DNA from: Phalacrocorax aristotelis
Lineage: Eukaryota > Chordata > Aves > Suliformes > Phalacrocoracidae
Assembly (NCBI RefSeq): GCF_949628215.1
Contig: NC_134276.1
Span: forward strand, 14,163,690-14,227,689
DNA: 64,000 bases
Reading direction: 5' to 3'
The notes beneath the pieces were generated by a model. It searched no databases. It was not told the origin of the DNA and saw only the letters and a program-made list of their open reading frames with translations. The first letter of the stretch is position 1; the number at the start of each line of letters is the position of its first letter. Shown in pieces: positions 45,801 to 59,400 of this stretch. A program made the position numbers and the translations under genes.

Positions 45801-48800
45801 TCTAAATTAATTCATTCTTCAGCTTTCCTAAATCTCATGGAGGTGAAATCTTATTAAAAACAAGTAGATGGTCTTTCATATGAGAATCTATTAGATGATA
45901 AGTTCTCCTTATTAAAATTTTGTTTTTGGAAATCCAAAACTAATGAGTTAAAGAAACCAAATAATCTACTCCCTCCTGTGACATGGCCTTGTTCTTTGGT
46001 TTTTGACTTCAGCACATCTGAGGTGATACCAGCTCTTGATTTTTCAGTCTCATGCTATGCAAGATGTTCAAAATGTTCTTACTCTGCCATAACATATGCA
46101 GTGTCATGTATTATTGCTTACATAAAACTCCACTCAGGGAATCTGAGAATAAAGCCATGACTTCTCTGATGCCATAACATCTCTTTGATATGTGTGTGCA
46201 CAGCTTTTCAACAAAAAAGCCCTTGTGTAGTATTTCCTCTGTCTGGACTTTGGGGATGCGTGTTGGACATTGAAATAGCTTCAGGCTGACTGTTACATGG
46301 TCTTAGGAAGAGGCATAATTGAAAATGTAGAACAGATTGGACAACAAGGGAGGATAATTTATTAAGAGGACCATCAGCACACAAAGAGATAAGTTGGAAA
46401 ACATGATATATAACTGAAATATTTGCAGTCTTGTTTTCCCCCTTGCATATCACAACTGACCAATTGTTAACACCTAAGTATTTATTTGCCTTATCAATCA
46501 CTTTGTGCCTGACTCATTCACTGGTGGGTATAACGCTCTGTGACTTCATAAGGCATCTCTGGAGGAAATTTGAATGTCATCAGCCATGAATTGAGACATT
46601 ACTGAAGGCATCAGGTAGGAGAAGGGTGTCTGCACAAAGGGCATATTAATCAATAACAGGAGAAAATATGTGGCATCAATGCAATTCAGTTGAATTTTTA
46701 TTAAATTCTTGCATATTTTCTGTGAAGTAGAAGTAAGATAGTTAGGCTGGCTGATCAAGCCCTGCAAAAGCAAAGCCCTTTTCCAGAAAATAAATAAGAA
46801 AGGTTCATCAAGTTGAGAAGCATTAAATGTATGGCAGTGCTAAAGATTATACCCTTAAAAGGTCATTTACCACCAGAAGTTACTTGTCCAAACTTTCTGT
46901 TATGTCTATAAGTATTCATTAAATATCCATAAGTTACTATCAAGATTTCTTCTCTGTCAAGCTTTGCAAAATAGTCCTTTTGAAAAAGCATGACATTAGT
47001 TGTACAGGCACTTACTAAAGCAATGTAAAGGAATTAGCTAAGGATTTCTTTCAAAGCTTAAAAAATTTGTTAAAATTATAAACAACGTGTACGTGATTAT
47101 ATAGCATTATAGGATCTGCAAACGAGAATCAAGTATGAGAGAAAAAGAGACCTGTCATAGGTTCTTGCAATTTTGCTTCAACAGGAAATGATTGCATGAC
47201 TTCTTATGTGACTTGCTCGATCAAATAAAAGCTGGCATATAAGAGTGTGTGATCACTTGAACAATTTTAATATTTACTAAAAATAATGTCTACTTCAACA
47301 AGTGCATGCTAGTTCCATGTGTTATCTAAGATTTCCGAAAAGCTATTAGGCTGTTTTGTGTGGACCGGTTTAAAGGCAAAAGAATGCGGGTTATGAGAAA
47401 CATCTCCAACAAACGTAACGGACACACTTGCTTTTTGCAACCTACAGGAGTGTAACTAAGCAGCTTAGGGGATCCCAAGTATTTCTCTAAAATCTACCTC
47501 TAGGTGGTATAATGAGATCTGGAATATTTTGTCAGTGGAAGAACCAGACTGTAAACAGCTATATGCAAAGGTAGTGATTTGGGGCTTTTTGTTATTTTTT
47601 CTAGTTTTATTGTAGTATTGTGATGAGGTAACAAAGCAAAGCAAATACAAAGGTTTACCTTTTATTGGGCCTAATCTTGTTCTTTGAAGTGGCTGGGAAA
47701 AACTCCATCCATGGCCTTGTAAATAAAAATTAAACCAAAATAACTTCAAGGATCAAGCACACTGGACATCAAGTTACTTTACTTTATCCTATATGACAAA
47801 TTTTAAGACACCTCAGGGACATAGGAAAAAATCCTTTTTCCTTGTTTAAGAAAACAGTCTATTGGTTCAGTCAATAGAAACTGGCAGCCTATGGACAGAG
47901 GGTCCTATCACAGGAGTTTTTTGTTGTTTTCTATGAATTTTTATTTTGAATTTATTAGTTACTAGTGCATAAAAATTATGATCAGATTTTGTGACTTTAG
48001 TCATATTTTTTTTCTCTAATGCAGTCTATTTTATTGCCATTTTCCTTTGACTTCCTCATCACCTGAAATTTTCCCACATGTTGGCTGGCATGAAATTAGT
48101 TTTCTTAATTTGTATGCTTGATTTGCCTTTTCTGTAATTTGGATTTTATTGCCAATGTCAGACAAAGAAGAAGGAGGTGAGGGAAGTATTAAGAATACAA
48201 CCCTTCATCACTCCCTTTGCCCCGTGTATAAAGGCAGCAAATAAATGTATTTTGTTAATGCAGTAAAGTCAGAGTCCTTGTGGCTTGAGACACATTAAAG
48301 AGACTCTCTAGCACTCCAAGGACTGCCAAATTAGATGGTGCTGAAGGAAAAGAAAGAAAAAAGAACTAAGAAAAAAGCACTTTCACATAAAATTCACACC
48401 GCGTTTAACAAGCTTAAGGGAAAAACACTTATCCAAAGCTGAAAGCACAGGTCATTGCAGCTTGAGTTTAAGAGCCAGGCTTTCCACTGAGAGGCTGTAA
48501 ACACAGGTTGGGTAGTACAGAAATGGTGGAGACCATGCAGTGATGGATCCCCCTTTCTCTGCTCAGTATTGAGAGGAAGAAGAGGAGAGTTCACATAAAT
48601 TATTCCTCTCTGTGTCACGGGCCTGCACCTGCAAATGGGCAGTCCCCCTAATGGGAATATGGAGGATCACACAACACACACGTAGAGCAGTGGTCTGGGT
48701 TATTGAGGTTTCTTGGTATAGTGGGTAGAGGCTATTATCTGAACACCACTGAGAATCAGAGGTAATGTGCATACCATCCTGCCAAGTTATATTTCTCCTA

Positions 48801-50549
48801 AAAATAGCGTAGTGATCTTTGAAATGTTCTGGGTATAGACTAGCTCTTTAACGGGCGTATTTCTTCTCACCCAAAGCATGCACATTAAAGAGTGTGTCCT
48901 TAAATATAACAAAACCAGGTGGTTGCAGTCCATTGGTCACTAGCAACTGCTGACCGCTGTTTTCCTGAACAGTTTGTGTGTATCTCTTATGCTTCTTCTA
49001 GTTCTCTTTCCTCATTGCTGCAATGTGGACATATCCTCACATTTTGCCTTGTAATCTTAATCAGGCTTTTATGGATAATCCTTACTCAGAAGGACTCATA
49101 ACCGCCCAGAGCCAAATTCCGTGCTGGCATAAGGAAGTGCAGCAACACTAAATTTGGTGCAGTCCTGCCTGCTCATTTTAGGATGGCTCCCCCACATTGA
49201 ATTTACCTGCAGCCCTCAACTCCTACTATCCTATGAAGCATATTTTGCCACTGACAGTGACTGAGGAATTCTAGGCTGGATTTTAAATCTTCTACCAAAT
49301 GTATTCTGGCTATGCTAGCGACAAGCAGAGCTGCACAAAAATTACCCATTTTTGTTCTGTAAGTGTCCATCTGCAGCAATGATGATTTTCTGCCTAAATA
49401 TTTTATTCTTCTGTGAATGTGCAAAAATGTGGATTTTTTTTTTCACCCTTCCAGTTCTGCTGACAAGCAGAACTTTTTCCTACAGCTCTATAATTAGGCT
49501 CCAGAGTCCTGTGGAGACACACAGCAGAGTGGTAGGCTTTATAGTCTGCAACACTCAAAAGTTACAGTTCACAGATGTGTGCACTTACATCTCTGCCACC
49601 TCTTTGCATGCAGTAACTAGTCTCTTCCATTCCCTTTGGATCTGTCCCCCTGTGTCTAACAAAAATGGGAATTTTGAGTGTTTCTGGTCCTAAACTGCAA
49701 ATCAGCACTCGACTGCTGTGTAAAACTTTTGACAGAATGGAACAGAGTTTCAGGTCATCATCAAAAATCCCAGCTCAGGAGTCTTGCATTGCTTCAGGTT
49801 GTGCAATGAAACTATCAAACTTTATATCAAAACATATAATTCTTAGGGGTTTTCATACAGTTCTTTTCAGCATGAATGTGAGTTTTTGTTGTAGTTTCCG
49901 TCACTGTACAGTGTTCCCAATCACAAAGCCCAATGGTGAGTATTTATATGATGTTCCTATAGCAAATACATAGTTGCAAAGGAATAGATCACTGGTAGAA
50001 GTTGTATGTGGATTATTTTATATTGCTATTGTATGGCCCATGGGGAAACCTTGCATTTTCCTTCAAGATAACCTTCAAACCAATCTGCTTTGAAGCACGC
50101 TATTTTAGAGACCATGAGTCTTTGCTACTTGAGTCCACAGATAGCCTCAAACAACAGTAAATTAGTAACACTATTTATACCTCCTAAAGATGGTTAATAT
50201 CTGAGGTTTCATGACTAGTAAGCTTCTATCCAAACCATTTGGAAATATGGAGTGATGATTTGTTTAACTTTTGTATTGGCACAGTTTGGAGAAAAAGGTT
50301 TTTGTGTTATCATATGGCTAATGAGAGCTCCCGCTTATTCTTTAGAACTGTTACCAGCAGAGAAGAACATTTCCTGTCCTTAGCTCATTCTTAGAGATTT
50401 AATTAATAATGTAGACAGTGGAGTCTGTCTGCTTGGGCTAAAATAATTAGCAGAGAGTAAACAAACACTTTACATTTCACTTTATGAATGGTGTGGTGCC
50501 ACTTTAAATATTTAATGTTTTGGTACGAGTGACCAATCAATTCTTGCAG

Positions 50550-50575
50550 GGTGCGAGGTTACAGCTACGATCTGG
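50550..50575 (+). other. Microexon candidate, 26 bases (speculative)
   Basis: A possible acceptor (caattcttgcag, AG at 50548-50549) and a possible donor (CTGG|GTAAGA, GT at 50576-50577) bracket 26 bases that contain two CpG in otherwise CpG-poor DNA. The pyrimidine tract is weak. No protein match can be claimed. Confidence 0.15.
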
Positions 50576-53500
50576 GTAAGAAAGCTGAGCTGTGAGCAAA
50601 GGTGGGCTCCCATAACTGCTTCCAAACGGCAAGGGCTGCAGGAGATGGAAGAAGACCTAAAAATAAGGTTAAAAAGGAGGGTATGAAAATGTAGATGCTG
50701 TCGGAAAATAAATGGTCAATAAAACCAGACAGGAGGGGGAGCTGATAGAAAGCAGTTTAATGCAGCTCAGTGACTAACTGATTAGTTAGCTCTCCATGTG
50801 ACGTCCTACAGGAGACAAGGGTCTCATACACATTTGAATCTCAGGTGGTGACTTATTCTCATTCCTTTGTATATTCAGGGCAAGAAAAACTGAAAGATAT
50901 CCCTCTTAGTCAAATTTACTGGCTTTTTCTCATAAATATTGATGGTCTGCAGAAAGGCATACCCAGACCCTGATCACAGAGCAGACAAAGCATATGTGTT
51001 GAGCATGCTGAAAACCAGCAGTGGTTGCAGTTTTGACTTCATGAACCATATATGCATGCTCTGAGTGACTTCATGCACAGTCTTAAACTGAACGTACACA
51101 CACCTTGACTGCAGTCTCTACACTTTTGAGGTTTATGTCTTGTAAACTTGAATAATTATTTTCTGTCAGGTTTTTTATTTTCAGAATCACAAAAATATTG
51201 AATAGCTGATAAATACATCATAAACTAATTTTAAATAAGCTGTTTGATTTAGTCAAATGTAGTTCACTTTCAACAGTATAAAATATCCAGTAAATCACAT
51301 TCCCATTTATATTTTTTTTCTGGAAGCTAGATGAAGATGCAACCAGTGCCATGTGAGGCTGGTGAATAATATTACTTTCTGGCTGGTGCACCACTCAAAA
51401 AAATGTCCACAAAGTTCACTCAGTGTGCCCATTTTGATGAATTACCTGTATTACCTGCAACGCACGAGGAGGCTCCTGAGCTGTAACTCAGGGCAGTTTT
51501 TCCCTCCAACTCTTTTATTAATCATGATCATACTTAGGAGAGAACCTTGCCTGATTTTCATATTTCATAATGAATTTGCAGGGTTGACAGAAAACCTGCA
51601 AAAATACCTGCTAACCTGTTGCGTTTGGTACAAAAGCCACTGCGCAACAATTAACACAGATGCCCATTGTGCCTTTTGTGTATAGTTGTTTTCCAGAGCA
51701 AGATCAAACTTCAGCCATATTTTTCAGTAAAGCCTGCTGCCTTCAACATTTTAAAGAGTGTGCTGTGAGTCTCTTGCCATTTGAGTAGGAGAGGTTTCCT
51801 GGAAGCGTGCTCTTGAGCGACAAGAGGCTTTTCCTGGGCAGGGATATGGACTGGTGTGCAGGAAACTAGCTCCATCTCATCCTCATGCTGGGGTGAGAGG
51901 CTTTTCACCTGTCAGTGATACACACCAATGCGACAGCACTAAAACATTAGATGTATGTGTCACTGTCACTATTTTTTTTCTTGTTTGGAAGCAACCAAAC
52001 ACCCCAATCATCTGAGAAAAATGGAGAGTTACAGAAGCTTCCATATGAAGTAATATTTTTTTAATTATAAATATCTTTGATGACAGTATTTGGGTGCTTA
52101 TTTGTTAATGAAAATGCAAAGATTGATGAGAAAAAAATAAACATTTTATTTTGTTCAAATATTTTTCTTTCCACTTTGTTTTTCTCTCCAGATTAAAAAT
52201 ATTCTCTTGGTATATTGAAAACAAAGTTCCATTCCCAGCTGGGATTTTATTACTGATTGTCACAAAACTGAAAATCTCTTTAATCCAGTTCATCTATTAA
52301 CTGCTGCTGGTTCTGAGCAACCAGGGTCCTCATCTTCACAAGATGTCCATTCTCCCATCTGTGAAAACTGATGCAAACGTAAAGGAAAGGGTCAGTTACC
52401 TATTTATCCTCTTTTCATGGCTTTCTCTGTGACACAGAAACCTCTAAAACCGACAGCAAGAAACAGTTTGAACAGATCACTTTGTTGCCAAGGTAATAAA
52501 ATCCATGAGCTGTCAGAATAAGCAGATTTCTTGTATGGTATTTAATGTTCGTGGCTGACTAAGAAAAAAAGGTAACAGCTTTTTGTAACAGATACGGTGC
52601 CCATCTTTTGGAATAGCAATTTGCAATATTTTTGGCAATTTGCAGAGCCTGTGCTAGATGAGGTGTGAACCAAGGAGGGGCAAAAATTATCTTTAAGTAC
52701 CCAAGATGGCCAAGACCGATGCATTTGTATCCCAAACAATAATTTCAAATGTATATAGGTATGAGTGTGCAGGGAGAGCTGATGGTTTTTTTAGAACTGT
52801 GAGTAAAGTTCAAAAGACTTTGAACTGTGACTGTCACCTGTGATTTCTGAGGTAAGTCTTAACTGTCCTCAGTAAGGGAGCCTGAGCAGCTAGGAAAAAG
52901 TGGGTTTGCAAGCGCACAATATCAGTTGGAATTTTGTTTGTGTTATTTGTAACCTCTGCTACCAGTGTATAAAAATCTGACTTGAACTTTTGATTAATAT
53001 GGTTTTTACTGCACCATTAAGCTTGTCTAGTTTACTAGAAGCATGGGGAAATTCACAAATACAACAATTTTTCCACTCTCCAAATACAAATAAACTAGTT
53101 TGTGCAGGCATCCTCAAGGACTAGCGTCCTGAAATACATTTATGGAAGTTAATGTTCAGGGGATATTTCTGGGAAAATTGAAGTCAGTCATGTCAGGGCT
53201 CATATTATCAAGGTGCTGAATTTGCAGCGAAAAAATTATTTTAGTGGACACAAAATATTCCTCCAGCTAGAAGAAGATACTCCAGAGGTTTGGGCAGAGT
53301 CCACAAGCCTTACCATTGAAACCTCCATAGTTTGCAGCCTGTCCACTGTGGGGCTGTGAGTGAGTTTTCCCCTTGAAACTGAAGTTTCATGAGAGGCATT
53401 CAGAGCACAGTAAATTGTGATCTTTGTTAACTCTCATCTACCTTGTTTGTCAAGATGATGAATCTGTATATGCTCAAGGTTTTAAAAGATAATGTGGTTT

Positions 53501-55928
53501 GTTATTGGTTCTAATGGGGATTTTTTTTAATAACATACAGTTTTGCTGTTCAGTGTCATTTTATTTTATTATGCTCATTTTTTTTTGTGTAAACAATGGT
53601 CTGTTGCCATTTGGTCACACACACGCTGTTTTGCTACAGAAGCTGTTCGTCAAAGTGGTGACATTTCATTTTAGGACACATTTGGAAAACAGACCCTGTT
53701 GTTGCTGTTGTGGTGCTTTGACTTGGGAAATGCCATATAATGTATGTGAAAGCTCTGTGCAGGAGTGGCAGAAATTTGCCTGGGCTCAAATTCCTGGACA
53801 TTTTACAATGAAAATTAGCCACTTTGCCTCAACCTTCTCTCACATCGAAATGAAGCCTGCATAATGCAAAGTTAAAACAAATTAAAGGGAGCACTTCCTC
53901 ACGCAGCGTGAAGTCAGCCTGAGGAATACAGTCACATAGTTCGTAGATTTGATTTTTAAAAGGGCTGGATAATTTTATGACCAATAATAACATTTTTAGT
54001 TATGTATGCTTAGTGAAGTATAGTTGGATTTCCTGCTTCACAGCGTCAGCTACAGGGCCACTACATCACTACAGGGGCCAAAAAGGGATTTATTTACACA
54101 CACACACCCCCCTCCTGCATACAGCAGTGAATTTTGGTGATATGTAGTAGGGAATTTTTTGAATCATTGTGCACAAACCACTGGCTCTGAATAGTTAAGG
54201 CCAACATCTACATGTCAACAAGAGCCATGCAGAGTTACGATGCATGTGGAGCATGTGAAAACTGTGGGCTGTTTGTCCGTTTTGCAAATGTCAGCAAATC
54301 TGGACCCAGCTGCAGGAGGAAGAGAATGCGTCAAAACATCAGCTCTTAATAATCAAAAGGCTTCTGGGAATACGAAAAACTATGCAAGCCTCAGTCAGTA
54401 CCAGAGCACCAGATGTCTGCTGCAGACACAGTTACTAAAACGTGATTGCTAGTTTAGTTAACATATCCTTCACCCTCCCATCATGGTCATTTCAGAAATC
54501 AACAGAATAAAAAATAGGAGACCATAGCATAGTTGCTACTTTTTAAATATTTGCTCTTACTGAAAGTAGAAGTGAAAATTAAAAATTTATTTGAAAAATC
54601 AGAGGATAAGTACTGCAGAGAATGTCCAGGCTATGAGTATGATGAAGTAGCACACTGGACCTCTTTTTATTTTAGTATTTTTCCTAGCATGCTGTGTGTT
54701 ACCTACACTGGATCATGAACCTATGGAAGAACAGACTAATTAGTAAGTTTATTAAAGGTATCATATATCACTATCAGCGCTTTCAACTACCAGAATAGGA
54801 TATAGTAGTCTTTTTCAGCATTTAGACTCACTGTGTGGAGTAGGAAGAGAGTTAGGCACCAGCAAGAAGCCAATTAAAATCAGTATGTTCAGCATGCAGA
54901 TGCCTAGAGCATGCTAAAGGCAAATGATGATGACAGGGACAAGCCCTATATCCCACCAGGGGCACCAGAATTTGACCCAGTCATTCACAATGCATATCAC
55001 TGAACCGCTTCTTTAGAGAGTTGTGTTTTTAAAATTAAAGTGTAACACTCATTCTGTTAAATACAAGAGGATGAATTTCTGTACTGGACTCTCGCTGTGG
55101 TTAGAGCCATTCCCCAAGTCTGGATCATGGGTTCGGTTTTGTGAGGAGCTGGGGGGCATGCAAATGCACAGATGCATTGGTGTGGCATGGTTAGTCCTCC
55201 CTGACTGTGCAGAATAGAATTAGGTGCTCGCTGCTGCATGGAGACAGAACACATGCTAGAGGAATCTTCATTGCTGCTAATAACTGAATCACTGAGAAGG
55301 AGTCCTCAGTTCTGCTTCCAGGACCGCATCTGCTAAATAGAAAATAATCAAACAGCCAGCAGTGGATCCAAGCACTCCATCCCGAACCTTAAGTCTCTGT
55401 GGTCTCACCCTGTTCGACTCAGTTTCTCTGCAATTCCTGCTCCATTCACTTTAGAACTAATAAGCAGAGATGTGAAAAACTGCAGTTCTGTCCTCTAACA
55501 AGTTAGCGTTTTGCAGATCACCTTGCCCCTAGCCAGCCTGCTACTCTCTGTTGTAAAACATGATTGTAGGTCTATCCCCATTGCACAGCGGGCGATTTGT
55601 TCAGAATTACATGATGAACACTAACTACACCAGGAAGTTCAAATTGATAAAGTATACATTACCTTGCTTAACAATATTAAAGCAAATATAAATTATAGAC
55701 TGGATCATGCAGGTGATACTTAAATAGTCTGAAGAGTTGTAGACAAGAAGAAGGTAGAAGAAGTAATATTATAGAAGAGCCAAAGAGAATTTTACGTTGA
55801 TGTAAAGCCACACTGATAGACTTGACATCAAGAATTATTTGACTATACATGATCAAACTATTAAAAGTATGTTAAATGGAAAGAAGTAGGTCAGCCTATT
55901 ATAAAGTAAGAGAATACCAAGTGAATCC

Positions 55929-55979
55929 AGAGAGAAGAAGAAAAAGAAGGGAAAAAAAAAGAAGAGAGAAACAAAAAAG
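55929..55979. repeat. Polypurine tract
   Basis: About 50 bases of almost only A and G (agagagaagaagaaaaagaa and so on), ended by acaaaaaaga. Confidence 0.7.
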
Positions 55980-56388
55980 ATCTATTTAATTTTCTCTGGG
56001 CAAGTTTCTGACTAGCCGCATTGAGAGTACTGGGGGGAAAAGGGGAAAGACCTCCTGTGTTCTGTGAAAGGATAAGGCAAAATTGGTCACTGTGTAGATA
56101 TTTTTCAACAAAGAGTACAAACCACCTCAAAGAGCATGGGGAGAAGAAAAATATAACGAGAACTCCATGCTGCCTGAGTACTAACTTTTTAACCTAGCTA
56201 GCCAAAATGGTGAGGTAGTATTTGGCTGTCCTACATTGGGATGCAGCACGTTGTCTGTTCCCAAGTTGCCCCCTCTGGGTAGCTATGAAAAGACTAACAG
56301 GAAATAAAATAACTAGTAGAGGTGAAAAGGAAGTCTTCCTCTGTTTCTGAAATATCAAAACTACAGTCTTACCCTTGAGCATTCTTAC

Positions 56389-56408
56389 CCTTTTATATAT
56401 ATAAAAGG
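56389..56408. repeat. 20-bp perfect palindrome
   Basis: ccttttatatatataaaagg is its own reverse complement. It contains TATA-like text on both strands. Confidence 0.85.
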
Positions 56409-59400
56409 CTGCACTTTGAATAGTTGCTAGTGATCTAAAACTAAAAATTCATATGTCTCAAGTCAGTCAAGACAGGCTGGTTTGGGTTTTAATTAAATTT
56501 CTTAAATATAATTTTACATTTAAAAAAACCTTTCAAATTTTATTTTTTTTTAGGATACAAGTTCATTAAATTACAACTTTTCCTGAAAAAGAGCCCCACC
56601 ATTTTTTCTGAACCAACATTTACTACCAACAAATATTTTTCAGTTAATCCTCCTGATTTGTCATAGAAAATACTGAATTTGGTGATGAGAGGTGACTGAA
56701 GTGGAAATGTGTTTACCAAAGAACCCCAGAGCTTTGTGTGGCCCTAAAAATTAAATCATATGTACTGTATAGAAAAGAATGTCTATAGGATAATCCAGGG
56801 AAAAATTACATGAGTAGTGTGTTTTTTCCAGCATTTGTAATTATTTAATTTATACAGAGATGTTAAAAGTGCTCCTTTTGTAGGATTCTGCATCTGAAAG
56901 CATGTTGAGGAAAGGTATTAGCATAGTCAAAACCCCAAACAGATTGGAACATAGGTTAGGAGAATCACTGTGAGAAGGCAAAAAGATTAAATTTTTATTT
57001 TTTTTTTTTTTTTCCACAACAGAAGTACAAGGGAAGTGTATACAGTATTTCAGATTACACGGTGCTTAATTCTGTTGAATTCTGGTTTCATGTGTAATCC
57101 AGGACTCTGTATTCTTCATAGAAAATTGGGCTTCCAAATTCAGGTCTCCATTTTCCCTAATTATTACTGAGTGTCAAAGATAAAGCAAAGCATCTGGAAC
57201 CATACTATGTAGATTCGAACAAGCCATTGAGCTTTCATTTTTTTATTCATTTCTGGAAAGACATTACTTAAATAAGAAGGATGAGAGTGAATAAAACAAC
57301 AACATGGAGAAGGTGACAGAGTAGTCTAATTACATTATGTTTCTTCAGTTATATATACTAGTTCATTCATTCCAATCTTCTCATTTATGAGCACTATCAA
57401 CAGGGAAATTGGTTGTGTACATTTGTACTGGATGTCATTGTAGCAATATTGTTTTCTCTGTGCTGCTGGTCCAGCAGTGTTACAGGAAGGTTCTGCAGCC
57501 CATCACAAGGGAAGGAGGAACTGTGCTGGTTTTGGAGACTTTCCTGAGTGTGTGTTTTTCTCCGTTCCCTGCCTTGCTGTTGTAACAATCTAAACCAAAG
57601 GTCATTCCAAGTAAAAAATATAAGTTTGTTATTTGTGTATGGAAAGCATAATTAAATTACTGATGCTTTAAAATATTGGGTTTAGATTCCGTTAAGCAGG
57701 TTTTTATTTGTATTGATGAATTCATTTGACATCTGTTTACTACCTAAAATATTGCTGCTATGATCTAATGACCAGACACTATGGCTCCATTCACCAGAAG
57801 TGTCATTCAATAGCTGCTCTTTAGCACTAAATGTTGCATTACACAGAATGATGGAGTATTATGAATTTAATACATTTTAATTAATTTTCTAATGTCAAGA
57901 TTGAGCATTAGCAGGTGTTCTAGTAGAAGTTAAACATAGTGCATTATCTATAGAGCAATTGGACTAAAACAGTTAGAAATGTGGGTGTCTAAAAGCTTTA
58001 AAATTCATGTAGGTATATTATCCTCTGCCCAGTCATTTCTATTGAATATGAATGTATGCAAATCTTCAATTCCACACACACAATATTTCAAGAGAAGATG
58101 AGTGTTCCTTAGGTTTTTCCATTTAATTTGCACACACTCTACTTTAGCACTCCCTCTGCCATTGCTGAATGCTAAAAAGAAATCCTTTTAGTCAATGGAA
58201 ACACTGCCAGAAGTTGGACTGACATAGAACACCACATCTTGCTGGATGCTACATTATTTTTGTGAGGTGTTGGGTACATTCACTATGCACTGATTCCACT
58301 GTAACTGAATTGTACTGTAAATAAAAAACTTCCAGTTTTGGATTAAGGAGAAGAATGCTCGACAGGAGTAACAGTAGCAGTAAATGACTCTTCAAAGATG
58401 AGGTACACTCACTGTCTTATTCACTAAGTAATACCATTTGCTTTGGATGCTCTAGTCTTTCTTTGCAGCAGTGTGAGAACGTTCCCCTTGGACTTTTGTT
58501 CAGAAATGACTGACAGTATTTTTCATGGAAGGAGGAGGGAAAGTTATAACATCCCTACCCTCAAATCAGGGTTAAAGGCCTTCTTCCTTTATGCTGGCTA
58601 CCAAAAATCTGCATGTGCATAGTGAAATGTTGGGTCAGGGGGAGGAAGGAGGAACTTACACAGGGAAAGAAAGTGGGTGGTGATACTCTTTAGTAAAGAT
58701 GCTGTCAGAGAGCTGTGGGAAAAGGCAAGAGGCCTGAGGAGTGACAGAAGGCTTCTTTGCATATGCCCTTGTGTTATGTAGGTGGTTTCTAAGCTGTAGC
58801 TTCAGCTTTGAGATCCATCACCTAAGTCTCTAGGTAGTCCATGGGACACATCACATGGTGTAATTATTGTGATGACACCAAAAAGGTCATAATATCCATT
58901 TGTTATTAAGGTAAGTTACATAAATTATTGGAGGAATTGGGAGACATGTATTTTTTAATGGATTTTACTTTGTATTCCTTTATCAAAGAAAATGAGAATT
59001 CTGGAAGATCTAAGGATATTTGGTGAGAATGGTCCAGAAACCAAATTCAGATACACAGTATAAGTGGACTGGCTTTCAGAAAGGCTAAGCTACCGGCAGC
59101 TTCTTTTGTCTTCTTTCAGCGGCGGATTGTCTTTCCACTTTATGTTTTGCATAGGATTAGCTGATAGAACATAAAACAACACATTTCTGAAAACTTTACT
59201 TAATTTTTTACATCTTTATTACAGATTTAACTTCACCTACAGCATGAGAGGGGATGCTGTGTCCCAGCATGTGTCCTTCATCTAAATATTATTTCTTAAA
59301 GTACAGAGAGGAAAATACTGAAAGAACGCTAGTGGTCAGTTAAGCTGGCAAGGATCTGGGAAATATTTACTTAACCAAATGTAGGAAATATCAGTGTTGA

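Noticed and set aside
49894-49940. Possible small exon ending CCCAATG|GTGAGT
   Set aside because: The donor is good but the acceptor has a weak pyrimidine tract and the enclosed text shows no coding character.
53499-53864. 121-codon open frame on the plus strand
   Set aside because: It has mixed Cys/Phe/Leu-rich text without a domain, begins in low-complexity T-rich DNA and shows no splice context. Likely chance.
54601-54660. Protein-like text KSEDKYCRECPGYEYDEVAHW
   Set aside because: No splice sites of quality flank it and the rest of the frame is low complexity. I could not tie it to any family.
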